In this document: piece after piece, positions 6,599 to 13,562 of the stretch | Layout: each line of letters starts with the position of its first letter | How positions within the stretch are numbered: position 1 is the first letter of the stretch | DNA from: Acidobacteriota bacterium | GTDB taxonomy: Bacteria > Acidobacteriota > Terriglobia > Terriglobales > Acidobacteriaceae | Assembly (NCBI GenBank): GCA_021798235.1 | Contig: JAJZMO010000187.1 | Coordinates: 10,098-23,758 of the forward strand | Direction of reading: 5' to 3' | Length of the DNA stretch: 13,661 nt | Position numbers and translations under genes: made by a program | The notes under the pieces: generated by a model | Told to the model about the DNA's origin: nothing | Seen by the model: the letters and a program-made list of their open reading frames with translations, nothing else | Databases searched by the model: none

Positions 6599-7891
6599 AT
6601 GCGGCATTTTGCACATCTTCTCCCCCTCCATTGGCAAACGCGACGCGGCGCGTTGCACACGATTGCGCTGCTCGCCTTCCTTTTGTTTGTGCTGCCCGCG
6701 CATGCGGCTCCAGCAGCAGAAGGCTCCAGCGCGCCTGTGACGGCCGCAACCAGCGTGCAAGGCTCCAGTGAAAAGCAGGGCACACAGGCCTCCGCGCTGA
6801 ATGAGACCACGCGCGTACACAGCCGCATGGCGGCGCGGCAGCATCATCACTCCGTCACCAATGTACATTACCGCCGCGTCTACTCTCGCCGCCGCCATCG
6901 CTACTATGAACGCTTCACTGGCAACTCTTTTGCCACAGATCAGACCGAAGGCGATGTTACCGACGGCGAGGATGCCACGGTGCGCCAGGCGGCCATCGAC
7001 GCGCTGGGGGACATGAACGGAACCGTTGTGGTCATCAATCCCAACAATGGACGCATTCTGGCCATGGTGAATCAAAAGCTCGCGCTTTCCAGTGGCGCGG
7101 AGCCGTGCTCGACCATTAAGCTCTCCGTGGCGCTGGCTGCGCTGGAAGAGGGCGTCATCACCAAGGACACTCCCGTCGATTTGGGCGGCCACTATCACCT
7201 CACACTGACTGAAGCGCTAGCGCACTCCAACAACTTGTATTTTGAAACCGTGGGTCGCCGCTTAGGCTTTGATCGCGTCAAACATTACGCCAACCTTTTC
7301 GGCTTGGGTGAGTTGGCCGGGTATGACATTCCAAATGAACAACTCGGCGAGTATCCCACGCAGGTGTTGCCGCAAAGTAAAGGTGGCGTGGGTCGCATGT
7401 GTTCCTTTGGCGAAAGCGTTTCCATGACGCCGCTGCAACTGGGTGCGCTGGTCTCTGCCATTGCCAATGGAGGCACGCTCTACTACCTGCAACACCCGCT
7501 CACAGCCGACGAGGCCGCCGACTTCACTCCGCGCATCAAGCGCACGCTCAACATCGGCCCGCTGATTCCGCAGATGATCGACGGCATGGCCGGTGCGGTG
7601 CGCTATGGCACGGCGCGCTCCCTGCGCACCAACTTCAAAGAGTTTCCCGTCTTCGGCAAGACCGGCACCTGCTCCAACAATGGCACGCGCTTCGGCTGGT
7701 TCGCCTCGTATGCAGACACGCCCTCTGGGCGCATCGTGGCTGTCATCTTTTTAGAAGGTGGACGCCCCACCTTCGGCCCCAAAGCTGCGGAACTGGCCGG
7801 TGTCTTCTATCGCAATCTGGAAGAGCACAACTACTTCGCCACGTTGTCCTCTGCCTCGTCGGGTCCAGCTACGACGACGACAGCGCCGTAG
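6599..7891 (+). CDS. Secreted stand-alone penicillin-binding transpeptidase
   Basis: This is a predicted serine D,D-transpeptidase of the PBP2/FtsI superfamily that would cross-link or trim peptidoglycan in the periplasm. The 430 residues begin with a signal peptide (TIALLAFLLFVLPAHA|AP, cleavage near 36/37). A low-complexity Ser/Ala stretch follows, then an unusual His/Arg/Tyr-rich stretch (about 73-105). The catalytic domain starts near 140 (NGTVVVINPNNGRILAM). It holds all three penicillin-binding motifs: STIK (171-174, catalytic Ser171), SNN (210-212) and KTG (354-356). SMTPLQLGALVSAIANGG (about 275-292) is typical of the family. There is no class B dimerisation domain and no glycosyltransferase domain, so it is transpeptidase-only. 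A class D beta-lactamase is the main alternative, but SNN in place of SxV and the TPLQ motif favour a penicillin-binding protein. It lies 187 nt after ftsZ; whether it is co-transcribed is unknown. The Shine-Dalgarno site is weak. Confidence 0.85.
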   Translation: MRHFAHLLPLHWQTRRGALHTIALLAFLLFVLPAHAAPAAEGSSAPVTAATSVQGSSEKQGTQASALNETTRVHSRMAARQHHHSVTNVHYRRVYSRRRHRYYERFTGNSFATDQTEGDVTDGEDATVRQAAIDALGDMNGTVVVINPNNGRILAMVNQKLALSSGAEPCSTIKLSVALAALEEGVITKDTPVDLGGHYHLTLTEALAHSNNLYFETVGRRLGFDRVKHYANLFGLGELAGYDIPNEQLGEYPTQVLPQSKGGVGRMCSFGESVSMTPLQLGALVSAIANGGTLYYLQHPLTADEAADFTPRIKRTLNIGPLIPQMIDGMAGAVRYGTARSLRTNFKEFPVFGKTGTCSNNGTRFGWFASYADTPSGRIVAVIFLEGGRPTFGPKAAELAGVFYRNLEEHNYFATLSSASSGPATTTTAP

Positions 7892-8209
7892 CTCTCGGAT
7901 TCCAAGTCTCAAACGCAAGACTTGAAGTACCCGAAGGCTGCGCAACCGGAAACAGAATTTGCCGGTGCCCCATGCAAGCCATCATTTAGCTTACGTGGGC
8001 GTATCGTCAGAAGCACGGCGCTTTTCTGGCTCGAAACATGCAGACAGAAACCTTCACAGAAACCTTCTCCGAGACGCGGAACAAGGACAGAGCGTTCTCC
8101 TGCGGCTCAAACCGCACGGCAATGCTGGAACTTGAGGACGGGCTATAGCCCGTCCTCTTCGTGGACGCAAGTCTCGCCCCTGCAAAGCACAGACGGATTC
8201 AGAGATTCC
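7892..8209. other. Gene-free gap between convergent transpeptidase and sppA genes
   Basis: I see no coding region of its own here. A frame open from 7922 on the + strand runs on as antisense to sppA. The gap holds a 7-bp hairpin just after the transpeptidase stop (CAAGTCT 7903-7909 with AGACTTG 7918-7924), which lacks a T tract. It also holds a small TGCGG/CCGCA hairpin (8101-8116) and the perfect palindrome at 8134-8157. Confidence 0.6.
8134..8157. repeat. Perfect 24-bp palindrome, probable bidirectional terminator or dispersed palindromic element
   Basis: GAGGACGGGC (8134-8143) pairs perfectly with GCCCGTCCTC (8148-8157) around TATA, and the whole 24 bp is self-complementary. It lies between two convergent genes. 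Neither side has a long T run (TTCG follows on +), so termination is plausible but not canonical. The alternative is one copy of a repeated extragenic palindrome. Confidence 0.6.
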
Positions 8210-9139
8210 CTAGCGCCACATCGTATAGAAGCCGGGGGCCTGATCCAGCAGCGTCTCCGGGCTGGGCAGCAGCGATTTCGCATCGGCTCCGAGCAGGGCC
8301 TCCAACACGCTGCGGTGGGGCTTTTCCGGACGCACAATAGTTGGCTCGCCTTGGATGCCCACGTACGCGGCGGTATTCTTCAGCGCCACGCGAAAGCCAC
8401 CAGTCGCGTCAATCAAGTGCAGAGGCAGCGCTTGTTGGCCGGTCCAGACCTGGCCGGTAGCCAAGGGCTGAATCTGGGCTACGGTCATCTTGCGGCCTTT
8501 GGCCACATCGGCGATGAACTGCTGGTGCATATTGTCGATGAGCGCCTGTAAATAGGCCTGCTCCTGCGGTGTCAGATCGCGCGTGGGCGAGCCTGCGTCC
8601 TTGAGCGCGCCGGCCTTGATCGTGACATCCTTCAGCTTGGCCCATTGCAGCAGGCCTCCATAGTTAACCCACTGCGCGATGACGCCGATGCTGCCGACAA
8701 CGCTGGCCTCATTGGCATAGATGCGGTTGGTGGCCGAGGCGATGTAATACGCTCCACTAGCTCCTACACTTTCGATCGAAGCAACAATGTACTTTTTATG
8801 CTGCCCGCGGATGTGCATCACCTCGTGATAAATCTCTTGCGAGGCCGCCGCGCCGCCGCCGGGCGAGTTGATGTGCAGAATGATGGCCTTGATGGATTTG
8901 TCGTTGGAGTACTGCTCCAACTGCTTGTCGATTTCGTCGGCAGAGAGAATCACGCCGGTGATGTCGATGACTGCAATCTGATTGGAGCGGAAGGAGGCAA
9001 AGCCGCTGGCGTCGCTGCTGCTGCGCAGCGAAAGCAGGGCCACGCCCCACAGAACAGCCACGACCACGATGAAGGCTCCGCCTGTCAGGGAGAGCCATAG
9101 CCAAAACGAACGCTTCTTGGGAGATTCCTGCATCTGCAT
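8210..9139 (-). CDS. sppA: Signal peptide peptidase SppA, short (36K) type
   Basis: SppA is a membrane-anchored serine protease that degrades cleaved signal peptides and other membrane-embedded peptides. The 309-residue protein has an N-terminal membrane segment (about 12-37, FWLWLSLTGGAFIVVVAVLW). The peptidase S49 domain starts near 54 (IAVIDITGVI) and includes LHINSPGGG (88-96). The nucleophile is probably Ser128 in ESVGASGAYY. The general-base lysine is probably Lys180 in KAGALKD; the 52-residue spacing equals that between Ser147 and Lys199 of Bacillus subtilis SppA. The length fits the single-domain form, not the doubled 67K E. coli form. Two in-frame ATGs, at 9139 and 9133, lack a Shine-Dalgarno site, and a -10-like box sits just upstream, suggesting a leaderless message. 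It is convergent with the transpeptidase gene and divergent from the glycosyltransferase gene. Confidence 0.93.
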   Translation of the reverse strand: MQMQESPKKRSFWLWLSLTGGAFIVVVAVLWGVALLSLRSSSDASGFASFRSNQIAVIDITGVILSADEIDKQLEQYSNDKSIKAIILHINSPGGGAAASQEIYHEVMHIRGQHKKYIVASIESVGASGAYYIASATNRIYANEASVVGSIGVIAQWVNYGGLLQWAKLKDVTIKAGALKDAGSPTRDLTPQEQAYLQALIDNMHQQFIADVAKGRKMTVAQIQPLATGQVWTGQQALPLHLIDATGGFRVALKNTAAYVGIQGEPTIVRPEKPHRSVLEALLGADAKSLLPSPETLLDQAPGFYTMWR

Positions 9140-9146
9140 GGGGATG

Positions 9147-9152
9147 AGTGTA
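9147..9152 (-). promoter_or_regulatory. Possible -10 box of a leaderless sppA promoter
   Basis: Read on the minus strand, TACACT at 9152-9147 is preceded by TG and followed 7 nt later by the sppA ATG (9139). That spacing places the transcript start at or next to the start codon. No -35 match is visible. Confidence 0.4.
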
Positions 9153-9218
9153 CACCGTGCGCGGGCTGGGATGCGCTCCCCGCACGTTGATGGATGTCGC
9201 GGCAGCGGCTGCGCAGGT

Positions 9219-9224
9219 TACAAT
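9219..9224 (+). promoter_or_regulatory. Possible -10 box for the glycosyltransferase gene
   Basis: TACAAT within GGTTACAAT is a 5/6 match to the -10 consensus and would give a leader of about 67 nt before the ATG at 9298. It resembles the GGCTACAAT before the acetyltransferase gene. No convincing -35 box is seen. Confidence 0.4.
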
Positions 9225-9297
9225 CATCTCTAATTGTTCCGTTGCAGTGCGCGCTGGGTGGGCTGCAACAAGTCCGTTTTTTCCGTTAACGAAATCA

Positions 9298-10116
9298 ATG
9301 CAAGAACTGCAATACAGCATCGTGATCCCTGCCTATAACGAACAGGCCCGTATAACCGCCACGCTGAACGGTGTGCTGGCCTGCGTGCGGCGGAACGGAT
9401 GGGCTGCCGAGGTGCTGGTGGTCAACGATGGATCGAGCGACCAAACAGCAGAGATCGTGCGCACCATTGCCCAGCAGAACCCGGCTGTGCGGCTGATTGA
9501 GAACAGTCGCAATCGCGGCAAGGGCTACAGCGTGCGCAACGGCATGTTGCAGGCGCGCGCGCCGATCGTCATGTTCACGGATGCGGATCTGTCCTCTCCA
9601 ATGGAAGAGGCTGAGCGACTGTTTGCCGCGCTCCAGCAGGGAGCTGACGTTGCCATTGGCTCGCGCTGGTTGGAGCGCAACCGGCAAACACTGCGCCAAC
9701 CTCTGTACCGCAGATTTTTTGGCCGCTGCTTCAACGCCTGCACCCGGCTGGTGATGGGGCTGCCATATGCGGATACGCAATGTGGCTTCAAGGCCTTTCG
9801 CCGCGAAGTGGTGCGGCCCATCTTTCTGCGCCAGCGAATTGAACGTTGGGGCTTTGACCCGGAGATTCTCTTCATCGCGCGCAAACAGGGCTACCGCGTG
9901 CGAGAAGTACCTGTGACGTGGGGCCATGATGCTCGCTCGCGCATCAGCTACCTGCGGGACGGATTGCAAATGCTGCGTGAAATTGCCTGGGTGCGGTGGA
10001 ACTCGTTGACCGGCGTCTATCGCCGCGAGAATCCACGGCTGTATGTGGAGCACCAGCACTTGGAAGAGCAGCCGGTTTCCTTGACTTCAGCCGGGGCCAA
10101 GGCGAATCTGCGCTAG
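9298..10116 (+). CDS. GT2 glycosyltransferase, dolichyl-phosphate-glucose-synthase-like
   Basis: This is a GT-A-fold family 2 glycosyltransferase that likely moves a sugar from a nucleotide-sugar onto a polyprenyl phosphate at the inner membrane face. The closest match I recognise is the ALG5/DPG-synthase group. I start at ATG 9298 because YSIVIPAYNEQARI begins the domain right after it. The frame is open further upstream to a GTG at 9148, but that would cover the likely promoter. In its 272 residues VVNDGSSDQT (41-50) binds the nucleotide. FTDADLSSP (93-101) carries the metal-binding D95-A-D97. GSRW (121-124) and DTQCGFKAFRR (159-169) are typical of this group, as is the later GFDPEILFIARKQGYRVREV. 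No C-terminal membrane helices are seen, so it is peripheral. The acceptor lipid and sugar are not determinable. The ATG lacks a clear Shine-Dalgarno site. Confidence 0.87.
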   Translation: MQELQYSIVIPAYNEQARITATLNGVLACVRRNGWAAEVLVVNDGSSDQTAEIVRTIAQQNPAVRLIENSRNRGKGYSVRNGMLQARAPIVMFTDADLSSPMEEAERLFAALQQGADVAIGSRWLERNRQTLRQPLYRRFFGRCFNACTRLVMGLPYADTQCGFKAFRREVVRPIFLRQRIERWGFDPEILFIARKQGYRVREVPVTWGHDARSRISYLRDGLQMLREIAWVRWNSLTGVYRRENPRLYVEHQHLEEQPVSLTSAGAKANLR

Positions 10117-10240
10117 AAAACTCTCTGCGCTGGCAGTGGCTGTTGGCTGTTGCTTTCCCATGCCAGATTGCATCGAAACCCTCTGCTTGAACCTCTGTCC
10201 ACAGCGATGGTGACCCAAGGCGCGGCAGTTGCTCCTTGGC

Positions 10241-10246
10241 TACAAT
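10241..10246 (+). promoter_or_regulatory. -10 box of a probable leaderless promoter for the acetyltransferase gene
   Basis: TACAAT is separated from the ATG at 10253 by exactly 6 nt (GGGTGC), so transcription would start at or within a base of the A of the start codon. No Shine-Dalgarno sequence is present. A -35 match is not obvious. Confidence 0.55.
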
Positions 10247-10252
10247 GGGTGC

Positions 10253-10861
10253 ATGCCGATCGCTCCGATTATGCTCGAAGGGCGACACGTGCGGTTGGAG
10301 CCGCTGACGCAGGCCCACTTTGCTGCCCTGGCGGAGATTGCCTTCGATCCAGAACTGTGGCGGCTCTCTACGGCGCAGGTGGCCACGGAGGCCGACCTGC
10401 ACGCCTACATCGACGCTGCGCTGGCCCTACAACAGGCTGGGACTGTGCTGCCATGGGTCACGCGCGAAAAATCCAGCGACAAAATCGTCGGCAGCACACG
10501 CTTCCTGGACATCCAGCCTGCGCATAAAAATTTGGAGATCGGTGCCACGTGGCTGGCGCGTCCGTGGCAGGGAACTGGGCTGAATACGGAGGCGAAATAT
10601 CTGCAACTTCGCTACGCATTTGAACAGTGGGGAGCCATGCGCGTGGCGCTGAAAACTCACCATGAAAATCTGCGTTCGCAGGCTGCCATGCGCGCCATTG
10701 GCGCTCGCCCAGAGGGCGTCTTTCGCAATCACATGGTGATGCCCGGCGGCGGCATCCGCCATAGCGTCTGGTTTGGCATCACCCGCGAGGAGTGGCCCCA
10801 GGTAAAAATTGTGCTGCAAAAAAGAATGCAGCGATTCTTTGGCGATGACTGCGTGAATTGA
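10253..10861 (+). CDS. GNAT-family N-acetyltransferase, RimJ/RimL type
   Basis: This enzyme would transfer an acetyl group from acetyl-CoA to an amine, such as a protein N-terminus or a small molecule; the substrate is unknown. The 202 residues follow the Acetyltransf_3 pattern. The N-terminal strand is LEGRHVRLEPLTQAHFAAL. The central strand pair contains KIVGSTRFLDI and LEIGATWLARPWQGTG. RPWQGTGLN (about 103-111) is the acetyl-CoA pyrophosphate loop. The helix and strand that follow include AFEQWGAMRVALKTHHENLRS, then AMRAIGARPEGVFRNH and the terminal VWFGITREEWPQVK. The start is ATG 10253; a TTG at 10229 in the same frame would lie upstream of the -10 box. It follows the glycosyltransferase by 136 nt, apparently with its own promoter, and is convergent with rlmN. 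Confidence 0.87.
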   Translation: MPIAPIMLEGRHVRLEPLTQAHFAALAEIAFDPELWRLSTAQVATEADLHAYIDAALALQQAGTVLPWVTREKSSDKIVGSTRFLDIQPAHKNLEIGATWLARPWQGTGLNTEAKYLQLRYAFEQWGAMRVALKTHHENLRSQAAMRAIGARPEGVFRNHMVMPGGGIRHSVWFGITREEWPQVKIVLQKRMQRFFGDDCVN

Positions 10862-10875
10862 GCGCGGCCCCGCGC
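10862..10875 (+). terminator. Short GC hairpin directly after the acetyltransferase stop
   Basis: GCGCG (10862-10866) pairs with CGCGC (10871-10875) around GCCC, starting at the base after the stop codon. A moderately T-rich stretch follows (CTGTCTTCACTTTC). It could work as a weak terminator, but the tail is not a clean T run. Confidence 0.35.
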
Positions 10876-10905
10876 CTGTCTTCACTTTCAAAAAATTCCG
10901 GGTGC

Positions 10906-10935
10906 CCCATCCTTTGCGCTTTTGCTAGGGGTGGG
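10906..10935. repeat. Imperfect 12-bp hairpin between convergent genes
   Basis: CCCATCCTTTGC (10906-10917) pairs with GCTAGGGGTGGG (10924-10935), with two G-T wobbles, one mismatch and the loop GCTTTT. An alternative hairpin shares the right arm: GTGGGAGG (10931-10938) with CTTCCCAC (10948-10955). Either could end transcription from both sides, or the unit may be one of a dispersed intergenic family. Confidence 0.5.
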
Positions 10936-10978
10936 AGGCGTAGACTCCTTCCCACGCGCACACGCAGCGAGAAATTCT

Positions 10979-12145
10979 TTAGCCTGCCGTCTCTGTCGTG
11001 CGCTTCAGTTGGCCGCAGGCGGCGTAGATGTCGCGTCCGCGGGGGCGGCGGATATACGCAGGCACACCTGCTGCCATCAAATGCTGCTGAAAGGCGGCCA
11101 CATCCTCAGCCTGTGGCATCTGGTACGGCACATCCGGCCCTGGATTCCACACGATCAAATTTACCTTGAGTGGCAGGCCGGAGCGTCGCACCTGCTGCAC
11201 CAACTCGCGCGCATCCTGCGGGCGATCGTTGATGCCGCCCAGCAGCACATATTCCAACGTCAACTGCTCGCGCGCGCGCAAGGGAATTGCGCGCAGGCCA
11301 TCCAGCAGCGCCGCAATGTTCCACTTGCGGGTAATGGGCATAATCTCCGCTCGGATGATGTCATTCGGCGCATTCAAACTCAGCGCCAGCTTGGGCCGTA
11401 CCGGCTCGGCGGCAAAGCGTTCAATGCCCGGCAGAATGCCCGAAGTGGAGACCGTCATGCGTGACTCTGGGATGCCCACGCCCGCAACCAGCAGTCGCAC
11501 CGCGTCCATGAAGGCGTCATAGTTCAGGAATGGCTCGCCCATACCCATGAACACAAGATTGATGCGGTCGCGCCCGACGCGCACTTTGTGCCGATTGAGC
11601 ACGGCCACTACCTGGCCCGCAATCTCGCCCGCCGTCAGATTGCGCTGTACCCCGAGCTTGGCCGTCAGGCAGAACTGGCAGTTCACCGCGCAGCCCACCT
11701 GGCTGGAGACGCAGATCGTCGCTCGCAAATATCGCTCCGTCTTTGCAGCCGATTCCTCCGCTGCGCTGACAGCTGCATCGGAGCCGTCGCCCTGCTCGCC
11801 GCCATCGCCTTCGGGCATCCAGACCGTCTCCACCGTCGCGCCGTCGGCACAGGCAATCAGGTAGCGCTCCGTGCCGTCCACAGAAGTAAATACCTGCGCA
11901 ATCTCTGGTAGCCCGACGCAGAAGCCAGCCTCCACAAGCTGATTGCGGAGCTGCACTGGAAACGGTGCAATCTGGTTAATCTCTGACACGCGTGTCTGGT
12001 ATAAAGCATGCCAAAGCTGATTGATACGATAAGAAGTTAATGTATAACTTGAAAGAATTTCCGCCAGCGCTTCCTTATCCATGCCCAATAGGGCTGTCTT
12101 ACGTTGCGGCTGAGTTGCTGGACCGATTTGGATGGGCTGGCTCAT
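10979..12145 (-). CDS. rlmN: 23S rRNA/tRNA adenine-C2 methyltransferase RlmN
   Basis: RlmN is a radical-SAM enzyme that methylates C2 of A2503 in 23S rRNA and A37 in some tRNAs, supporting translational fidelity. I take ATG 12145 (MSQPIQIGPAT); a TTG at 12169 in frame is less likely. The 388 residues have an N-terminal helical RNA-binding domain (about 20-108). The radical-SAM cluster CAVNCQFC follows (Cys152, Cys156, Cys159). The mechanistic cysteines are Cys145 (in ICVSSQVGC) and Cys377 (in YAACGQL), matching E. coli Cys118 and Cys355. INLVFMGMGEPFLNYD is the conserved SAM-binding segment, and VNLIVWNPGP lies near the end. Between the N-terminal domain and the core is a Gly/Asp/Glu/Ala-rich insertion (about 112-140) absent from E. 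coli RlmN. The gene is divergent from the M16 peptidase and has no clear Shine-Dalgarno site. The cysteines support RlmN; Cfr is the main alternative. Confidence 0.95.
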   Translation of the reverse strand: MSQPIQIGPATQPQRKTALLGMDKEALAEILSSYTLTSYRINQLWHALYQTRVSEINQIAPFPVQLRNQLVEAGFCVGLPEIAQVFTSVDGTERYLIACADGATVETVWMPEGDGGEQGDGSDAAVSAAEESAAKTERYLRATICVSSQVGCAVNCQFCLTAKLGVQRNLTAGEIAGQVVAVLNRHKVRVGRDRINLVFMGMGEPFLNYDAFMDAVRLLVAGVGIPESRMTVSTSGILPGIERFAAEPVRPKLALSLNAPNDIIRAEIMPITRKWNIAALLDGLRAIPLRAREQLTLEYVLLGGINDRPQDARELVQQVRRSGLPLKVNLIVWNPGPDVPYQMPQAEDVAAFQQHLMAAGVPAYIRRPRGRDIYAACGQLKRTTETAG

Positions 12146-12275
12146 GTGTGGGCTGCGGCTCTGCGGCAAAGGTGCGGAGCGTATGTAACAATCATAAGCG
12201 ATAGAAAAAATCGCAGAGAACGCGGGCTGGGCCGGTCGCTACCGTGACGGCAAAACAGGTTCCAGATGCGCACAA

Positions 12276-13562
12276 GTGAGGTTCAACGTGGAGCAGGAGC
12301 GCAGAATTCGCCGCACAGTTTTGCCAAATGGGTTGGTTGTTCTAACCGAACGCATGGAGCACATGCGCTCGGTATCTATGGGCATTTGGGTTCGGGCTGG
12401 CTCGCGCGATGAACGCGCCGAGGTCAACGGCATCTCCCACTTCATTGAGCACATGGTCTTCAAGGGTACACGCTCCCGCACGGCCCAGGGCATTGCACGC
12501 GAGGTGGACGCGATGGGCGGCAATCTCGACGCCTTTACCGGCAAAGAGATGGTCTGCTTCAACGTCAAGGTGCTGGATGAACACGTGCCCGGCGCGCTGG
12601 ACGTGCTCTGCGACCTGGTGCGCAATCCGCTCTTTGCGCAGGAGGAGATGCAGCGCGAGCGTGGCGTGATTCTGGAAGAAATTAAGATGGACGCCGACAA
12701 TCCTGACACGCTGGTGCATGAGACCTTCGTACAGAATCTGTGGCGCAATCATCCGCTGGGGCGGCCCATTCTTGGCACGCAGGAGACTGTCAGCCGCTTT
12801 GATCGCAATGTGGTGCTGGACTTTTACGGCGGGCAGTTTTTGGGCGGCAACATGATCTTTACTGCCGCAGGCCATCTGGAGCACGATGCGATGCTCGATC
12901 TGGTCAGCACCAAGCTGGGCGCGATCCCTGCTGGACGTTCCGACGGCATTCTAGAGCGGCCCGATTCGCAGGCCAAGATCATCCTGCGCAAAAAGAAATC
13001 GTTGGAGCAGGTGCAGCTATGCCTGGGCGTTCCCGGCCCGCAGACCAATGACGAGCGCCGCTACGCCGCATTTCTGCTGAACACGATCCTTGGCGGTGGC
13101 ATGAGTTCGCGCCTCTTCCAAACCGTGCGTGAAGAGCGTGGCTTGGCCTATTCCATCTACAGCGAACTCAGCCCCTTCCGCGACACTGGTTCGCTTTGCG
13201 TCTATGCAGGCACCTCATCCCAAAATGCGGAGCAGGTGGTTCGGCTCACCGTGGAGGAATTTGCGCGCTTGAAGTCTGCGCCGGTTGCGCCGGAGGAGTT
13301 GCAACGGGCCAAGGATCAGGTGAAGGGCAACATTTTGATGAGCCTGGAAAGCTCTGGCGCGCGCATGACGAATCTGGCCCGGCAGGAGATGTACTTTGAC
13401 CGCTTCACCGGCGTCAACGAGGTATTGGAGCGTATTGCCGCCGTGACCGCTGAGGAGATGCGCACGCTGGCGCAGTCGCTTTTTGTGCCGGAGGCCATTG
13501 CCGTCGTGCTCTTGGGCAATCTGGGTGGAGTAAAGATCACGCGCGAACACGTGGCCTGCTAG
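12276..13562 (+). CDS. M16 family zinc metallopeptidase (processing-peptidase-like)
   Basis: This is a zinc-dependent peptidase of the M16B group, related to the mitochondrial processing peptidase beta subunit and Bacillus YmxG. It probably degrades or processes short proteins and peptides; whether it is cytoplasmic or peripheral is unclear because no signal peptide is seen. In 428 residues the inverted zinc motif HFIEH (55-59) supplies His55, Glu58 and His59. The third ligand is probably Glu135 in RGVILEEI, 76 residues on. VDAMGGNLDAFTGKEMVCF (77-95) is characteristic. The C-terminal M16 domain has GGGMSSRLFQTVREERGLAY, with the conserved Arg/Tyr pair. The start is uncertain. GTG 12276 lacks a ribosome site, while GTG 12288 has GAGG 6 nt upstream and would shorten the protein by 4 residues. 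There is no ATG start upstream in frame. Confidence 0.93.
   Translation: MRFNVEQERRIRRTVLPNGLVVLTERMEHMRSVSMGIWVRAGSRDERAEVNGISHFIEHMVFKGTRSRTAQGIAREVDAMGGNLDAFTGKEMVCFNVKVLDEHVPGALDVLCDLVRNPLFAQEEMQRERGVILEEIKMDADNPDTLVHETFVQNLWRNHPLGRPILGTQETVSRFDRNVVLDFYGGQFLGGNMIFTAAGHLEHDAMLDLVSTKLGAIPAGRSDGILERPDSQAKIILRKKKSLEQVQLCLGVPGPQTNDERRYAAFLLNTILGGGMSSRLFQTVREERGLAYSIYSELSPFRDTGSLCVYAGTSSQNAEQVVRLTVEEFARLKSAPVAPEELQRAKDQVKGNILMSLESSGARMTNLARQEMYFDRFTGVNEVLERIAAVTAEEMRTLAQSLFVPEAIAVVLLGNLGGVKITREHVAC

Noticed and set aside
6599..7891. Class D beta-lactamase reading of the transpeptidase
   Set aside because: The second motif is SNN rather than SxV, no YGN motif is seen, and the TPLQLGALVSAIANGG segment is typical of penicillin-binding proteins.
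7922..8551. 209-codon plus-strand frame spanning the transpeptidase-sppA gap
   Set aside because: Its second half is antisense to sppA, the first part crosses the palindrome, and the translation resembles no family.
9148..9297. Extended glycosyltransferase start at GTG 9148
   Set aside because: The added residues are low-complexity, the domain begins right after ATG 9298, and a -10 box lies within the extension.
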